DNA from: Phytophthora sp. 'mugwort'
Lineage: Eukaryota; Oomycota; Peronosporomycetes; Peronosporales; Peronosporaceae
NCBI GenBank assembly: GCA_033558025.1
Contig: JAUCEF010000007.1
Location: 9,300,001 to 9,364,000, forward strand
Direction: 5' to 3'
Length of the DNA stretch: 64,000 nt
Both the position numbers and the translations under genes were made by a program. The notes beneath the pieces are model-generated. The model searched no databases. It saw only the letters and a list, made by a program, of their open reading frames with translations, and had not been told where the DNA came from. This document shows positions 8,736 through 22,973 of the stretch, in pieces. Within the stretch, counting starts at the first letter, position 1. Each line of letters opens with the position of its first letter.

Positions 8736-9957
8736 GTACCTTCACGAAACTTACAGCAACTTAACACAAGCAACGCAAACTAGAATACACAAAAACACCC
8801 AAACAACAACGATGCGCAGGCACCCTCACACACACGTACCGTACCAACGATCGAACGAACGCCTGCATGAACATCTACAAAACACCCCTTCTCCCTCGGG
8901 AGCTCCATCTCAACGTTTGTCATGCACCACAAAACCACGCCACGCATCGCCACCGGTACGACGCCATCTTAGACGCCACCACACGACCCCTCGCAACCCC
9001 CATGTCGAGATTATGATTGCAACGCGACGTGATCATACCAACATATATTATGGTTATCCCTGTAACGCCACCACCGAGCCTCTCGCACCTAGCTCAGTAA
9101 GCTTGCAGTGGACTGCCAGGACAACATCTCGTTCTTGTGCAAGGCGGTTGTCTGTGCCAAGCCGGCTCTCGTGTCAAACGGCTGAAGCATAGAGAACTGA
9201 TCCGGGTCGAGTGCACACTTGAACATTCGTTTGACACGTAGCGCAGTAACGATATGTTTGCAGTACTGCGTCGTTCTCGTCTGTGCGAAAGCGACACATT
9301 CTGTTGGAAAGCAAGTACCAGTACAAGAAATCCTGAAACCATACCCGCAGGCACAAACATGGCAAGTCGAGCCGGAGCGTAGCGGTGAAAAGTGCGCGGC
9401 TTCTGCTAGATGTTGATGGCCCATCCTGCTGCTCTTGCCACGCAAACCAGCTAGCCATCGGGTCAAATCTATTCTGTGGGATGCACATCGTCTTGTATAT
9501 CATGAGACTGCTCACTACAAAAGGTTTCTGTGAGTATCGTGTCAGTCGAATACAAGTTAAGATATGTGCGGTAGAATTCACAATCTAGTCCGCGTGCTAC
9601 TTCTAAAGTCCCACCGAGCCAGTCGCGACTGATCTATGTTGCAGATGATCTATCTGTCCGCTCAGTCGGCGTAATTCAGCGCCAATACGCTCTAGTCGTC
9701 GCACAGCTCGCGATCAAAAACGTGTGTACATAGCTTGCAAGCAATTGGACCAGCGTCAATGAAGCTTGGATGCAAGTGCTATGGTCTCAATCACGACGGA
9801 CAAGAGAAGTCTAGCGCAAAAAGGCGGAGAATAAGCGCTGCTTGCGAGTACTGCCCCGTTACCCCGATGATCGCGGCACAAACGCAACAGCGGGCGAGCT
9901 GCGCACCATACGCACGCTCAAGTCCTTTGCGCCAACGCACGGTCGCAAAGAAGCAAG

Positions 9958-10030
9958 CACCCCCCGTGGGGCTCGAACCCACGACCACTGGCTTAAAAGG
10001 CCAGCGCTCTACCAACTGAGCTAGACGGGT
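9958..10030 (-). tRNA. trnK-UUU: tRNA-Lys(UUU), copy 8
   Basis: Same sequence as copy 1. Unit 9062-10356 (1,295 bp) has 415G, 545A and 4A. Confidence 0.95.
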
Positions 10031-11252
10031 GTACCTTCACGAAACTTACAGCAACTTAACACAAGCAACGCAAACTAGAATACACAAAAACACCCAAACA
10101 ACAACAATGCGCAGGCACCCTCACACACACGTACCGTACCAACGATCGAACGAACGCCTGCATGAACATCTACAAAACACCCCTTCTCCCTCGGGAGCTC
10201 CATCTCAACGTTTGTCATGCACCACAAAACCACGCCACGCATCGCCACCGGTACGACGCCATCTTAGACGCCACCACACGACCCCTCGCAACCCCCATGT
10301 CGAGATTATGATTGCAACGCGACGTGATCATACCAACATATATTATGGTTATCCCTGTAACGCCACCACCGAGCCTCTCGCACCTAGCTCAGTAAGCTTG
10401 CAGTGGACTGCCAGGACAACATCTCGTTCTTGTGCAAGGCGGTTGTCTGTGCCAAGCCGGCTCTCGTGTCAAACGGCTGAAGCATAGAGAACTGATCCGG
10501 GTCGAGTGCACACTTGAACATTCGTTTGACACGTAGCGCAGTAACGATATGTTTGCAGTACTGCGTCGTTCTCGTCTGTGCGAAAGCGACACATTCTGTT
10601 GGAAAGCAAGTACCAGTACAAGAAATCCTGAAACCATACCCGCAGGCACAAACATGGCAAGTCGAGCCGGAGCGTAGCGGTGAAAAGTGCGCGGCTTCTG
10701 CTAGATGTTGATGGCCCATCCTGCTGCTCTTGCCACGCAAACCAGCTAGCCATCGGGTCAAATCTATTCTTTGGGATGCACATCGTCTTGTATATCATGA
10801 GACTGCTCACTACAAAAGGTTTCTGTGAGTATCGTGTCAGTCGAATACAAGTTAAGATATGTGCGGTAGAATTCACAATCTAGTCCGCGTGCTACTTCTA
10901 CAGTCCCACCGAGCCAGTCGCGACTGATCTATGTTGCAGATGATCTATCTGTCCGCTCAGTCGGCGTAATTCAGCGCCAATACGCTCTAGTCGTCGCACA
11001 GCTCGCGATCAAAAACGTGTGTACATAGCTTGCAAGCAATTGGACCAGCGTCAATGAAGCTTGGATGCAAGTGCTATGGTCTCAATCACGACGGACAAGA
11101 GAAGTCTAGCGCAAAAAGGCGGAGAATAAGCGCTGCTTGCGAGTACTGCCCCGTTACCCCGATGATCGCGGCACAAACGCAACAGCGGGCGAGCTGCGCA
11201 CCATACGCACGCTCAAGTCCTTTGCGCCAACGCACGGTCGCAAAGAAGCAAG

Positions 11253-11325
11253 CACCCCCCGTGGGGCTCGAACCCACGACCACTGGCTTAAAAGGCCAGC
11301 GCTCTACCAACTGAGCTAGACGGGT
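11253..11325 (-). tRNA. trnK-UUU: tRNA-Lys(UUU), copy 9
   Basis: Same sequence as copy 1. Unit 10357-11651 (1,295 bp) has 415T, 545C and 4A. Confidence 0.95.
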
Positions 11326-12547
11326 GTACCTTCACGAAACTTACAGCAACTTAACACAAGCAACGCAAACTAGAATACACAAAAACACCCAAACAACAAC
11401 AATGCGCAGGCACCCTCACACACACGTACCGTACCAACGATCGAACGAACGCCTGCATGAACATCTACAAAACACCCCTTCTCCCTCGGGAGCTCCATCT
11501 CAACGTTTGTCATGCACCACAAAACCACGCCACGCATCGCCACCGGTACGACGCCATCTTAGACGCCACCACACGACCCCTCGCAACCCCCATGTCGAGA
11601 TTATGATTGCAACGCGACGTGATCATACCAACATATATTATGGTTATCCCTGTAACGCCACCACCGAGCCTCTCGCACCTAGCTCAGTAAGCTTGCAGTG
11701 GACTGCCAGGACAACATCTCGTTCTTGTGCAAGGCGGTTGTCTGTGCCAAGCCGGCTCTCGTGTCAAACGGCTGAAGCATAGAGAACTGATCCGGGTCGA
11801 GTGCACACTTGAACATTCGTTTGACACGTAGCGCAGTAACGATATGTTTGCAGTACTGCGTCGTTCTCGTCTGTGCGAAAGCGACACATTCTGTTGGAAA
11901 GCAAGTACCAGTACAAGAAATCCTGAAACCATACCCGCAGGCACAAACATGGCAAGTCGAGCCGGAGCGTAGCGGTGAAAAGTGCGCGGCTTCTGCTAGA
12001 TGTTGATGGCCCATCCTGCTGCTCTTGCCACGCAAACCAGCTAGCCATCGGGTCAAATCTATTCTTTGGGATGCACATCGTCTTGTATATCATGAGACTG
12101 CTCACTACAAAAGGTTTCTGTGAGTATCGTGTCAGTCGAATACAAGTTAAGATATGTGCGGTAGAATTCACAATCTAGTCCGCGTGCTACTTCTAAAGTC
12201 CCACCGAGCCAGTCGCGACTGATCTATGTTGCAGATGATCTATCTGTCCGCTCAGTCGGCGTAATTCAGCGCCAATACGCTCTAGTCGTCGCACAGCTCG
12301 CGATCAAAAACGTGTGTACATAGCTTGCAAGCAATTGGACCAGCGTCAATGAAGCTTGGATGCAAGTGCTATGGTCTCAATCACGACGGACAAGAGAAGT
12401 CTAGCGCAAAAAGGCGGAGAATAAGCGCTGCTTGCGAGTACTGCCCCGTTACCCCGATGATCGCGGCACAAACGCAACAGCGGGCGAGCTGCGCACCATA
12501 CGCACGCTCAAGTCCTTTGCGCCAACGCACGGTCGCAAAGAAGCAAG

Positions 12548-12620
12548 CACCCCCCGTGGGGCTCGAACCCACGACCACTGGCTTAAAAGGCCAGCGCTCT
12601 ACCAACTGAGCTAGACGGGT
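12548..12620 (-). tRNA. trnK-UUU: tRNA-Lys(UUU), copy 10
   Basis: Same sequence as copy 1. Unit 11652-12945 (1,294 bp) has 415T, 545A and 4A. It is the first unit with G1083 deleted, a form shared with units 14, 34, 35 and 48. Confidence 0.95.
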
Positions 12621-13841
12621 GTACCTTCACGAAACTTACAGCAACTTAACACAAGCAACGCAAACTAGAATACACAAAAACACCCAAACAACAACAATGC
12701 GCAGGCACCCTCACACACACGTACCGTACCAACATCGAACGAACGCCTGCATGAACATCTACAAAACACCCCTTCTCCCTCGGGAGCTCCATCTCAACGT
12801 TTGTCATGCACCACAAAACCACGCCACGCATCGCCACCGGTACGACGCCATCTTAGACGCCACCACACGACCCCTCGCAACCCCCATGTCGAGATTATGA
12901 TTGCAACGCGACGTGATCATACCAACATATATTATGGTTATCCCTGTAACGCCACCACCGAGCCTCTCGCACCTAGCTCAGTAAGCTTGCAGTGGACTGC
13001 CAGGACAACATCTCGTTCTTGTGCAAGGCGGTTGTCTGTGCCAAGCCGGCTCTCGTGTCAAACGGCTGAAGCATAGAGAACTGATCCGGGTCGAGTGCAC
13101 ACTTGAACATTCGTTTGACACGTAGCGCAGTAACGATATGTTTGCAGTACTGCGTCGTTCTCGTCTGTGCGAAAGCGACACATTCTGTTGGAAAGCAAGT
13201 ACCAGTACAAGAAATCCTGAAACCATACCCGCAGGCACAAACATGGCAAGTCGAGCCGGAGCGTAGCGGTGAAAAGTGCGCGGCTTCTGCTAGATGTTGA
13301 TGGCCCATCCTGCTGCTCTTGCCACGCAAACCAGCTAGCCATCGGGTCAAATCTATTCTGTGGGATGCACATCGTCTTGTATATCATGAGACTGCTCACT
13401 ACAAAAGGTTTCTGTGAGTATCGTGTCAGTCGAATACAAGTTAAGATATGTGCGGTAGAATTCACAATCTAGTCCGCGTGCTACTTCTAAAGTCCCACCG
13501 AGCCAGTCGCGACTGATCTATGTTGCAGATGATCTATCTGTCCGCTCAGTCGGCGTAATTCAGCGCCAATACGCTCTAGTCGTCGCACAGCTCGCGATCA
13601 AAAACGTGTGTACATAGCTTGCAAGCAATTGGACCAGCGTCAATGAAGCTTGGATGCAAGTGCTATGGTCTCAATCACGACGGACAAGAGAAGTCTAGCG
13701 CAAAAAGGCGGAGAATAAGCGCTGCTTGCGAGTACTGCCCCGTTACCCCGATGATCGCGGCACAAACGCAACAGCGGGCGAGCTGCGCACCATACGCACG
13801 CTCAAGTCCTTTGCGCCAACGCACGGTCGCAAAGAAGCAAG

Positions 13842-13914
13842 CACCCCCCGTGGGGCTCGAACCCACGACCACTGGCTTAAAAGGCCAGCGCTCTACCAAC
13901 TGAGCTAGACGGGT
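13842..13914 (-). tRNA. trnK-UUU: tRNA-Lys(UUU), copy 11
   Basis: Same sequence as copy 1. Unit 12946-14240 (1,295 bp) has 415G, 545A and 4A, with the TATA-like 1017T form upstream. Confidence 0.95.
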
Positions 13915-15136
13915 GTACCTTCACGAAACTTACAGCAACTTAACACAAGCAACGCAAACTATAATACACAAAAACACCCAAACAACAACAATGCGCAGGC
14001 ACCCTCACACACACGTACCGTACCAACGATCGAACGAACGCCTGCATGAACATCTACAAAACACCCCTTCTCCCTCGGGAGCTCCATCTCAACGTTTGTC
14101 ATGCACCACAAAACCACGCCACGCATCGCCACCGGTACGACGCCATCTTAGACGCCACCACACGACCCCTCGCAACCCCCATGTCGAGATTATGATTGCA
14201 ACGCGACGTGATCATACCAACATATATTATGGTTATCCCTGTAACGCCACCACCGAGCCTCTCGCACCTAGCTCAGTAAGCTTGCAGTGGACTGCCAGGA
14301 CAACATCTCGTTCTTGTGCAAGGCGGTTGTCTGTGCCAAGCCGGCTCTCGTGTCAAACGGCTGAAGCATAGAGAACTGATCCGGGTCGAGTGCACACTTG
14401 AACATTCGTTTGACACGTAGCGCAGTAACGATATGTTTGCAGTACTGCGTCGTTCTCGTCTGTGCGAAAGCGACACATTCTGTTGGAAAGCAAGTACCAG
14501 TACAAGAAATCCTGAAACCATACCCGCAGGCACAAACATGGCAAGTCGAGCCGGAGCGTAGCGGTGAAAAGTGCGCGGCTTCTGCTAGATGTTGATGGCC
14601 CATCCTGCTGCTCTTGCCACGCAAACCAGCTAGCCATCGGGTCAAATCTATTCTTTGGGATGCACATCGTCTTGTATATCATGAGACTGCTCACTACAAA
14701 AGGTTTCTGTGAGTATCGTGTCAGTCGAATACAAGTTAAGATATGTGCGGTAGAATTCACAATCTAGTCCGCGTGCTACTTCTACAGTCCCACCGAGCCA
14801 GTCGCGACTGATCTATGTTGCAGATGATCTATCTGTCCGCTCAGTCGGCGTAATTCAGCGCCAATACGCTCTAGTCGTCGCACAGCTCGCGATCAAAAAC
14901 GTGTGTACATAGCTTGCAAGCAATTGGACCAGCGTCAATGAAGCTTGGATGCAAGTGCTATGGTCTCAATCACGACGGACAAGAGAAGTCTAGCGCAAAA
15001 AGGCGGAGAATAAGCGCTGCTTGCGAGTACTGCCCCGTTACCCCGATGATCGCGGCACAAACGCAACAGCGGGCGAGCTGCGCACCATACGCACGCTCAA
15101 GTCCTTTGCGCCAACGCACGGTCGCAAAGAAGCAAG

Positions 15137-15209
15137 CACCCCCCGTGGGGCTCGAACCCACGACCACTGGCTTAAAAGGCCAGCGCTCTACCAACTGAGC
15201 TAGACGGGT
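15137..15209 (-). tRNA. trnK-UUU: tRNA-Lys(UUU), copy 12
   Basis: Same sequence as copy 1. Unit 14241-15534 (1,294 bp) has 415T, 545C and 3A. Confidence 0.95.
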
Positions 15210-16430
15210 GTACCTTCACGAAACTTACAGCAACTTAACACAAGCAACGCAAACTAGAATACACAAAAACACCCAAACAACAACAATGCGCAGGCACCCT
15301 CACACACACGTACCGTACCAACGATCGAACGAACGCCTGCATGAACATCTACAAACACCCCTTCTCCCTCGGGAGCTCCATCTCAACGTTTGTCATGCAC
15401 CACAAAACCACGCCACGCATCGCCACCGGTACGACGCCATCTTAGACGCCACCACACGACCCCTCGCAACCCCCATGTCGAGATTATGATTGCAACGCGA
15501 CGTGATCATACCAACATATATTATGGTTATCCCTGTAACGCCACCACCGAGCCTCTCGCACCTAGCTCAGTAAGCTTGCAGTGGACTGCCAGGACAACAT
15601 CTCGTTCTTGTGCAAGGCGGTTGTCTGTGCCAAGCCGGCTCTCGTGTCAAACGGCTGAAGCATAGAGAACTGATCCGGGTCGAGTGCACACTTGAACATT
15701 CGTTTGACACGTAGCGCAGTAACGATATGTTTGCAGTACTGCGTCGTTCTCGTCTGTGCGAAAGCGACACATTCTGTTGGAAAGCAAGTACCAGTACAAG
15801 AAATCCTGAAACCATACCCGCAGGCACAAACATGGCAAGTCGAGCCGGAGCGTAGCGGTGAAAAGTGCGCGGCTTCTGCTAGATGTTGATGGCCCATCCT
15901 GCTGCTCTTGCCACGCAAACCAGCTAGCCATCGGGTCAAATCTATTCTGTGGGATGCACATCGTCTTGTATATCATGAGACTGCTCACTACAAAAGGTTT
16001 CTGTGAGTATCGTGTCAGTCGAATACAAGTTAAGATATGTGCGGTAGAATTCACAATCTAGTCCGCGTGCTACTTCTACAGTCCCACCGAGCCAGTCGCG
16101 ACTGATCTATGTTGCAGATGATCTATCTGTCCGCTCAGTCGGCGTAATTCAGCGCCAATACGCTCTAGTCGTCGCACAGCTCGCGATCAAAAACGTGTGT
16201 ACATAGCTTGCAAGCAATTGGACCAGCGTCAATGAAGCTTGGATGCAAGTGCTATGGTCTCAATCACGACGGACAAGAGAAGTCTAGCGCAAAAAGGCGG
16301 AGAATAAGCGCTGCTTGCGAGTACTGCCCCGTTACCCCGATGATCGCGGCACAAACGCAACAGCGGGCGAGCTGCGCACCATACGCACGCTCAAGTCCTT
16401 TGCGCCAACGCACGGTCGCAAAGAAGCAAG

Positions 16431-16503
16431 CACCCCCCGTGGGGCTCGAACCCACGACCACTGGCTTAAAAGGCCAGCGCTCTACCAACTGAGCTAGACG
16501 GGT
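16431..16503 (-). tRNA. trnK-UUU: tRNA-Lys(UUU), copy 13
   Basis: Same sequence as copy 1. Unit 15535-16828 (1,294 bp) has 415G, 545C and 3A. It is the first unit with 1078A, which then dominates units 15-19. Confidence 0.95.
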
Positions 16504-17724
16504 GTACCTTCACGAAACTTACAGCAACTTAACACAAGCAACGCAAACTAGAATACACAAAAACACCCAAACAACAACAATGCGCAGGCACCCTCACACA
16601 CACGTACCGTAACAACGATCGAACGAACGCCTGCATGAACATCTACAAACACCCCTTCTCCCTCGGGAGCTCCATCTCAACGTTTGTCATGCACCACAAA
16701 ACCACGCCACGCATCGCCACCGGTACGACGCCATCTTAGACGCCACCACACGACCCCTCGCAACCCCCATGTCGAGATTATGATTGCAACGCGACGTGAT
16801 CATACCAACATATATTATGGTTATCCCTGTAACGCCACCACCGAGCCTCTCGCACCTAGCTCAGTAAGCTTGCAGTGGACTGCCAGGACAACATCTCGTT
16901 CTTGTGCAAGGCGGTTGTCTGTGCCAAGCCGGCTCTCGTGTCAAACGGCTGAAGCATAGAGAACTGATCCGGGTCGAGTGCACACTTGAACATTCGTTTG
17001 ACACGTAGCGCAGTAACGATATGTTTGCAGTACTGCGTCGTTCTCGTCTGTGCGAAAGCGACACATTCTGTTGGAAAGCAAGTACCAGTACAAGAAATCC
17101 TGAAACCATACCCGCAGGCACAAACATGGCAAGTCGAGCCGGAGCGTAGCGGTGAAAAGTGCGCGGCTTCTGCTAGATGTTGATGGCCCATCCTGCTGCT
17201 CTTGCCACGCAAACCAGCTAGCCATCGGGTCAAATCTATTCTTTGGGATGCACATCGTCTTGTATATCATGAGACTGCTCACTACAAAAGGTTTCTGTGA
17301 GTATCGTGTCAGTCGAATACAAGTTAAGATATGTGCGGTAGAATTCACAATCTAGTCCGCGTGCTACTTCTAAAGTCCCACCGAGCCAGTCGCGACTGAT
17401 CTATGTTGCAGATGATCTATCTGTCCGCTCAGTCGGCGTAATTCAGCGCCAATACGCTCTAGTCGTCGCACAGCTCGCGATCAAAAACGTGTGTACATAG
17501 CTTGCAAGCAATTGGACCAGCGTCAATGAAGCTTGGATGCAAGTGCTATGGTCTCAATCACGACGGACAAGAGAAGTCTAGCGCAAAAAGGCGGAGAATA
17601 AGCGCTGCTTGCGAGTACTGCCCCGTTACCCCGATGATCGCGGCACAAACGCAACAGCGGGCGAGCTGCGCACCATACGCACGCTCAAGTCCTTTGCGCC
17701 AACGCACGGTCGCAAAGAAGCAAG

Positions 17725-17797
17725 CACCCCCCGTGGGGCTCGAACCCACGACCACTGGCTTAAAAGGCCAGCGCTCTACCAACTGAGCTAGACGGGT
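17725..17797 (-). tRNA. trnK-UUU: tRNA-Lys(UUU), copy 14
   Basis: Same sequence as copy 1. Unit 16829-18122 (1,294 bp) has 415T, 545A, G1083 deleted and 4A, the same combination as unit 10 and unlike both neighbours. Confidence 0.95.
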
Positions 17798-19018
17798 GTA
17801 CCTTCACGAAACTTACAGCAACTTAACACAAGCAACGCAAACTAGAATACACAAAAACACCCAAACAACAACAATGCGCAGGCACCCTCACACACACGTA
17901 CCGTACCAACATCGAACGAACGCCTGCATGAACATCTACAAAACACCCCTTCTCCCTCGGGAGCTCCATCTCAACGTTTGTCATGCACCACAAAACCACG
18001 CCACGCATCGCCACCGGTACGACGCCATCTTAGACGCCACCACACGACCCCTCGCAACCCCCATGTCGAGATTATGATTGCAACGCGACGTGATCATACC
18101 AACATATATTATGGTTATCCCTGTAACGCCACCACCGAGCCTCTCGCACCTAGCTCAGTAAGCTTGCAGTGGACTGCCAGGACAACATCTCGTTCTTGTG
18201 CAAGGCGGTTGTCTGTGCCAAGCCGGCTCTCGTGTCAAACGGCTGAAGCATAGAGAACTGATCCGGGTCGAGTGCACACTTGAACATTCGTTTGACACGT
18301 AGCGCAGTAACGATATGTTTGCAGTACTGCGTCGTTCTCGTCTGTGCGAAAGCGACACATTCTGTTGGAAAGCAAGTACCAGTACAAGAAATCCTGAAAC
18401 CATACCCGCAGGCACAAACATGGCAAGTCGAGCCGGAGCGTAGCGGTAAAAAGTGCGCGGCTTCTGCTAGATGTTGATGGCCCATCCTGCTGCTCTTGCC
18501 ACGCAAACCAGCTAGCCATCGGGTCAAATCTATTCTGTGGGATGCACATCGTCTTGTATATCATGAGACTGCTCACTACAAAAGGTTTCTGTGAGTATCG
18601 TGTCAGTCGAATACAAGTTAAGATATGTGCGGTAGAATTCACAATCTAGTCCGCGTGCTACTTCTACAGTCCCACCGAGCCAGTCGCGACTGATCTATGT
18701 TGCAGATGATCTATCTGTCCGCTCAGTCGGCGTAATTCAGCGCCAATACGCTCTAGTCGTCGCACAGCTCGCGATCAAAAACGTGTGTACATAGCTTGCA
18801 AGCAATTGGACCAGCGTCAATGAAGCTTGGATGCAAGTGCTATGGTCTCAATCACGACGGACAAGAGAAGTCTAGCGCAAAAAGGCGGAGAATAAGCGCT
18901 GCTTGCGAGTACTGCCCCGTTACCCCGATGATCGCGGCACAAACGCAACAGCGGGCGAGCTGCGCACCATACGCACGCTCAAGTCCTTTGCGCCAACGCA
19001 CGGTCGCAAAGAAGCAAG

Positions 19019-19091
19019 CACCCCCCGTGGGGCTCGAACCCACGACCACTGGCTTAAAAGGCCAGCGCTCTACCAACTGAGCTAGACGGGT
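19019..19091 (-). tRNA. trnK-UUU: tRNA-Lys(UUU), copy 15
   Basis: Same sequence as copy 1. Unit 18123-19416 (1,294 bp) has 415G, 545C, 1078A and 3A, plus a private G to A near 18448 in the spacer. Confidence 0.95.
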
Positions 19092-20312
19092 GTACCTTCA
19101 CGAAACTTACAGCAACTTAACACAAGCAACGCAAACTAGAATACACAAAAACACCCAAACAACAACAATGCGCAGGCACCCTCACACACACGTACCGTAA
19201 CAACGATCGAACGAACGCCTGCATGAACATCTACAAACACCCCTTCTCCCTCGGGAGCTCCATCTCAACGTTTGTCATGCACCACAAAACCACGCCACGC
19301 ATCGCCACCGGTACGACGCCATCTTAGACGCCACCACACGACCCCTCGCAACCCCCATGTCGAGATTATGATTGCAACGCGACGTGATCATACCAACATA
19401 TATTATGGTTATCCCTGTAACGCCACCACCGAGCCTCTCGCACCTAGCTCAGTAAGCTTGCAGTGGACTGCCAGGACAACATCTCGTTCTTGTGCAAGGC
19501 GGTTGTCTGTGCCAAGCCGGCTCTCGTGTCAAACGGCTGAAGCATAGAGAACTGATCCGGGTCGAGTGCACACTTGAACATTCGTTTGACACGTAGCGCA
19601 GTAACGATATGTTTGCAGTACTGCGTCGTTCTCGTCTGTGCGAAAGCGACACATTCTGTTGGAAAGCAAGTACCAGTACAAGAAATCCTGAAACCATACC
19701 CGCAGGCACAAACATGGCAAGTCGAGCCGGAGCGTAGCGGTGAAAAGTGCGCGGCTTCTGCTAGATGTTGATGGCCCATCCTGCTGCTCTTGCCACGCAA
19801 ACCAGCTAGCCATCGGGTCAAATCTATTCTTTGGGATGCACATCGTCTTGTATATCATGAGACTGCTCACTACAAAAGGTTTCTGTGAGTATCGTGTCAG
19901 TCGAATACAAGTTAAGATATGTGCGGTAGAATTCACAATCTAGTCCGCGTGCTACTTCTAAAGTCCCACCGAGCCAGTCGCGACTGATCTATGTTGCAGA
20001 TGATCTATCTGTCCGCTCAGTCGGCGTAATTCAGCGCCAATACGCTCTAGTCGTCGCACAGCTCGCGATCAAAAACGTGTGTACATAGCTTGCAAGCAAT
20101 TGGACCAGCGTCAATGAAGCTTGGATGCAAGTGCTATGGTCTCAATCACGACGGACAAGAGAAGTCTAGCGCAAAAAGGCGGAGAATAAGCGCTGCTTGC
20201 GAGTACTGCCCCGTTACCCCGATGATCGCGGCACAAACGCAACAGCGGGCGAGCTGCGCACCATACGCACGCTCAAGTCCTTTGCGCCAACGCACGGTCG
20301 CAAAGAAGCAAG

Positions 20313-20385
20313 CACCCCCCGTGGGGCTCGAACCCACGACCACTGGCTTAAAAGGCCAGCGCTCTACCAACTGAGCTAGACGGGT
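20313..20385 (-). tRNA. trnK-UUU: tRNA-Lys(UUU), copy 16
   Basis: Same sequence as copy 1. Unit 19417-20710 (1,294 bp) has 415T, 545A, 1078A and 3A. Confidence 0.95.
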
Positions 20386-21606
20386 GTACCTTCACGAAAC
20401 TTACAGCAACTTAACACAAGCAACGCAAACTAGAATACACAAAAACACCCAAACAACAACAATGCGCAGGCACCCTCACACACACGTACCGTAACAACGA
20501 TCGAACGAACGCCTGCATGAACATCTACAAACACCCCTTCTCCCTCGGGAGCTCCATCTCAACGTTTGTCATGCACCACAAAACCACGCCACGCATCGCC
20601 ACCGGTACGACGCCATCTTAGACGCCACCACACGACCCCTCGCAACCCCCATGTCGAGATTATGATTGCAACGCGACGTGATCATACCAACATATATTAT
20701 GGTTATCCCTGTAACGCCACCACCGAGCCTCTCGCACCTAGCTCAGTAAGCTTGCAGTGGACTGCCAGGACAACATCTCGTTCTTGTGCAAGGCGGTTGT
20801 CTGTGCCAAGCCGGCTCTCGTGTCAAACGGCTGAAGCATAGAGAACTGATCCGGGTCGAGTGCACACTTGAACATTCGTTTGACACGTAGCGCAGTAACG
20901 ATATGTTTGCAGTACTGCGTCGTTCTCGTCTGTGCGAAAGCGACACATTCTGTTGGAAAGCAAGTACCAGTACAAGAAATCCTGAAACCACACCCGCAGG
21001 CACAAACATGGCAAGTCGAGCCGGAGCGTAGCGGTGAAAAGTGCGCGGCTTCTGCTAGATGTTGATGGCCCATCCTGCTGCTCTTGCCACGCAAACCAGC
21101 TAGCCATCGGGTCAAATCTATTCTTTGGGATGCACATCGTCTTGTATATCATGAGACTGCTCACTACAAAAGGTTTCTGTGAGTATCGTGTCAGTCGAAT
21201 ACAAGTTAAGATATGTGCGGTAGAATTCACAATCTAGTCCGCGTGCTACTTCTACAGTCCCACCGAGCCAGTCGCGACTGATCTATGTTGCAGATGATCT
21301 ATCTGTCCGCTCAGTCGGCGTAATTCAGCGCCAATACGCTCTAGTCGTCGCACAGCTCGCGATCAAAAACGTGTGTACATAGCTTGCAAGCAATTGGACC
21401 AGCGTCAATGAAGCTTGGATGCAAGTGCTATGGTCTCAATCACGACGGACAAGAGAAGTCTAGCGCAAAAAGGCGGAGAATAAGCGCTGCTTGCGAGTAC
21501 TGCCCCGTTACCCCGATGATCGCGGCACAAACGCAACAGCGGGCGAGCTGCGCACCATACGCACGCTCAAGTCCTTTGCGCCAACGCACGGTCGCAAAGA
21601 AGCAAG

Positions 21607-21679
21607 CACCCCCCGTGGGGCTCGAACCCACGACCACTGGCTTAAAAGGCCAGCGCTCTACCAACTGAGCTAGACGGGT
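21607..21679 (-). tRNA. trnK-UUU: tRNA-Lys(UUU), copy 17
   Basis: Same sequence as copy 1. Unit 20711-22004 (1,294 bp) has 281C, 415T, 545C, 1078A and 3A. It matches unit 18 at every site compared. Confidence 0.95.
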
Positions 21680-22900
21680 GTACCTTCACGAAACTTACAG
21701 CAACTTAACACAAGCAACGCAAACTAGAATACACAAAAACACCCAAACAACAACAATGCGCAGGCACCCTCACACACACGTACCGTAACAACGATCGAAC
21801 GAACGCCTGCATGAACATCTACAAACACCCCTTCTCCCTCGGGAGCTCCATCTCAACGTTTGTCATGCACCACAAAACCACGCCACGCATCGCCACCGGT
21901 ACGACGCCATCTTAGACGCCACCACACGACCCCTCGCAACCCCCATGTCGAGATTATGATTGCAACGCGACGTGATCATACCAACATATATTATGGTTAT
22001 CCCTGTAACGCCACCACCGAGCCTCTCGCACCTAGCTCAGTAAGCTTGCAGTGGACTGCCAGGACAACATCTCGTTCTTGTGCAAGGCGGTTGTCTGTGC
22101 CAAGCCGGCTCTCGTGTCAAACGGCTGAAGCATAGAGAACTGATCCGGGTCGAGTGCACACTTGAACATTCGTTTGACACGTAGCGCAGTAACGATATGT
22201 TTGCAGTACTGCGTCGTTCTCGTCTGTGCGAAAGCGACACATTCTGTTGGAAAGCAAGTACCAGTACAAGAAATCCTGAAACCACACCCGCAGGCACAAA
22301 CATGGCAAGTCGAGCCGGAGCGTAGCGGTGAAAAGTGCGCGGCTTCTGCTAGATGTTGATGGCCCATCCTGCTGCTCTTGCCACGCAAACCAGCTAGCCA
22401 TCGGGTCAAATCTATTCTTTGGGATGCACATCGTCTTGTATATCATGAGACTGCTCACTACAAAAGGTTTCTGTGAGTATCGTGTCAGTCGAATACAAGT
22501 TAAGATATGTGCGGTAGAATTCACAATCTAGTCCGCGTGCTACTTCTACAGTCCCACCGAGCCAGTCGCGACTGATCTATGTTGCAGATGATCTATCTGT
22601 CCGCTCAGTCGGCGTAATTCAGCGCCAATACGCTCTAGTCGTCGCACAGCTCGCGATCAAAAACGTGTGTACATAGCTTGCAAGCAATTGGACCAGCGTC
22701 AATGAAGCTTGGATGCAAGTGCTATGGTCTCAATCACGACGGACAAGAGAAGTCTAGCGCAAAAAGGCGGAGAATAAGCGCTGCTTGCGAGTACTGCCCC
22801 GTTACCCCGATGATCGCGGCACAAACGCAACAGCGGGCGAGCTGCGCACCATACGCACGCTCAAGTCCTTTGCGCCAACGCACGGTCGCAAAGAAGCAAG

Positions 22901-22973
22901 CACCCCCCGTGGGGCTCGAACCCACGACCACTGGCTTAAAAGGCCAGCGCTCTACCAACTGAGCTAGACGGGT
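22901..22973 (-). tRNA. trnK-UUU: tRNA-Lys(UUU), copy 18
   Basis: Same sequence as copy 1. Unit 22005-23298 (1,294 bp) has 281C, 415T, 545C, 1078A and 3A, apparently a recent duplicate of unit 17. Confidence 0.95.
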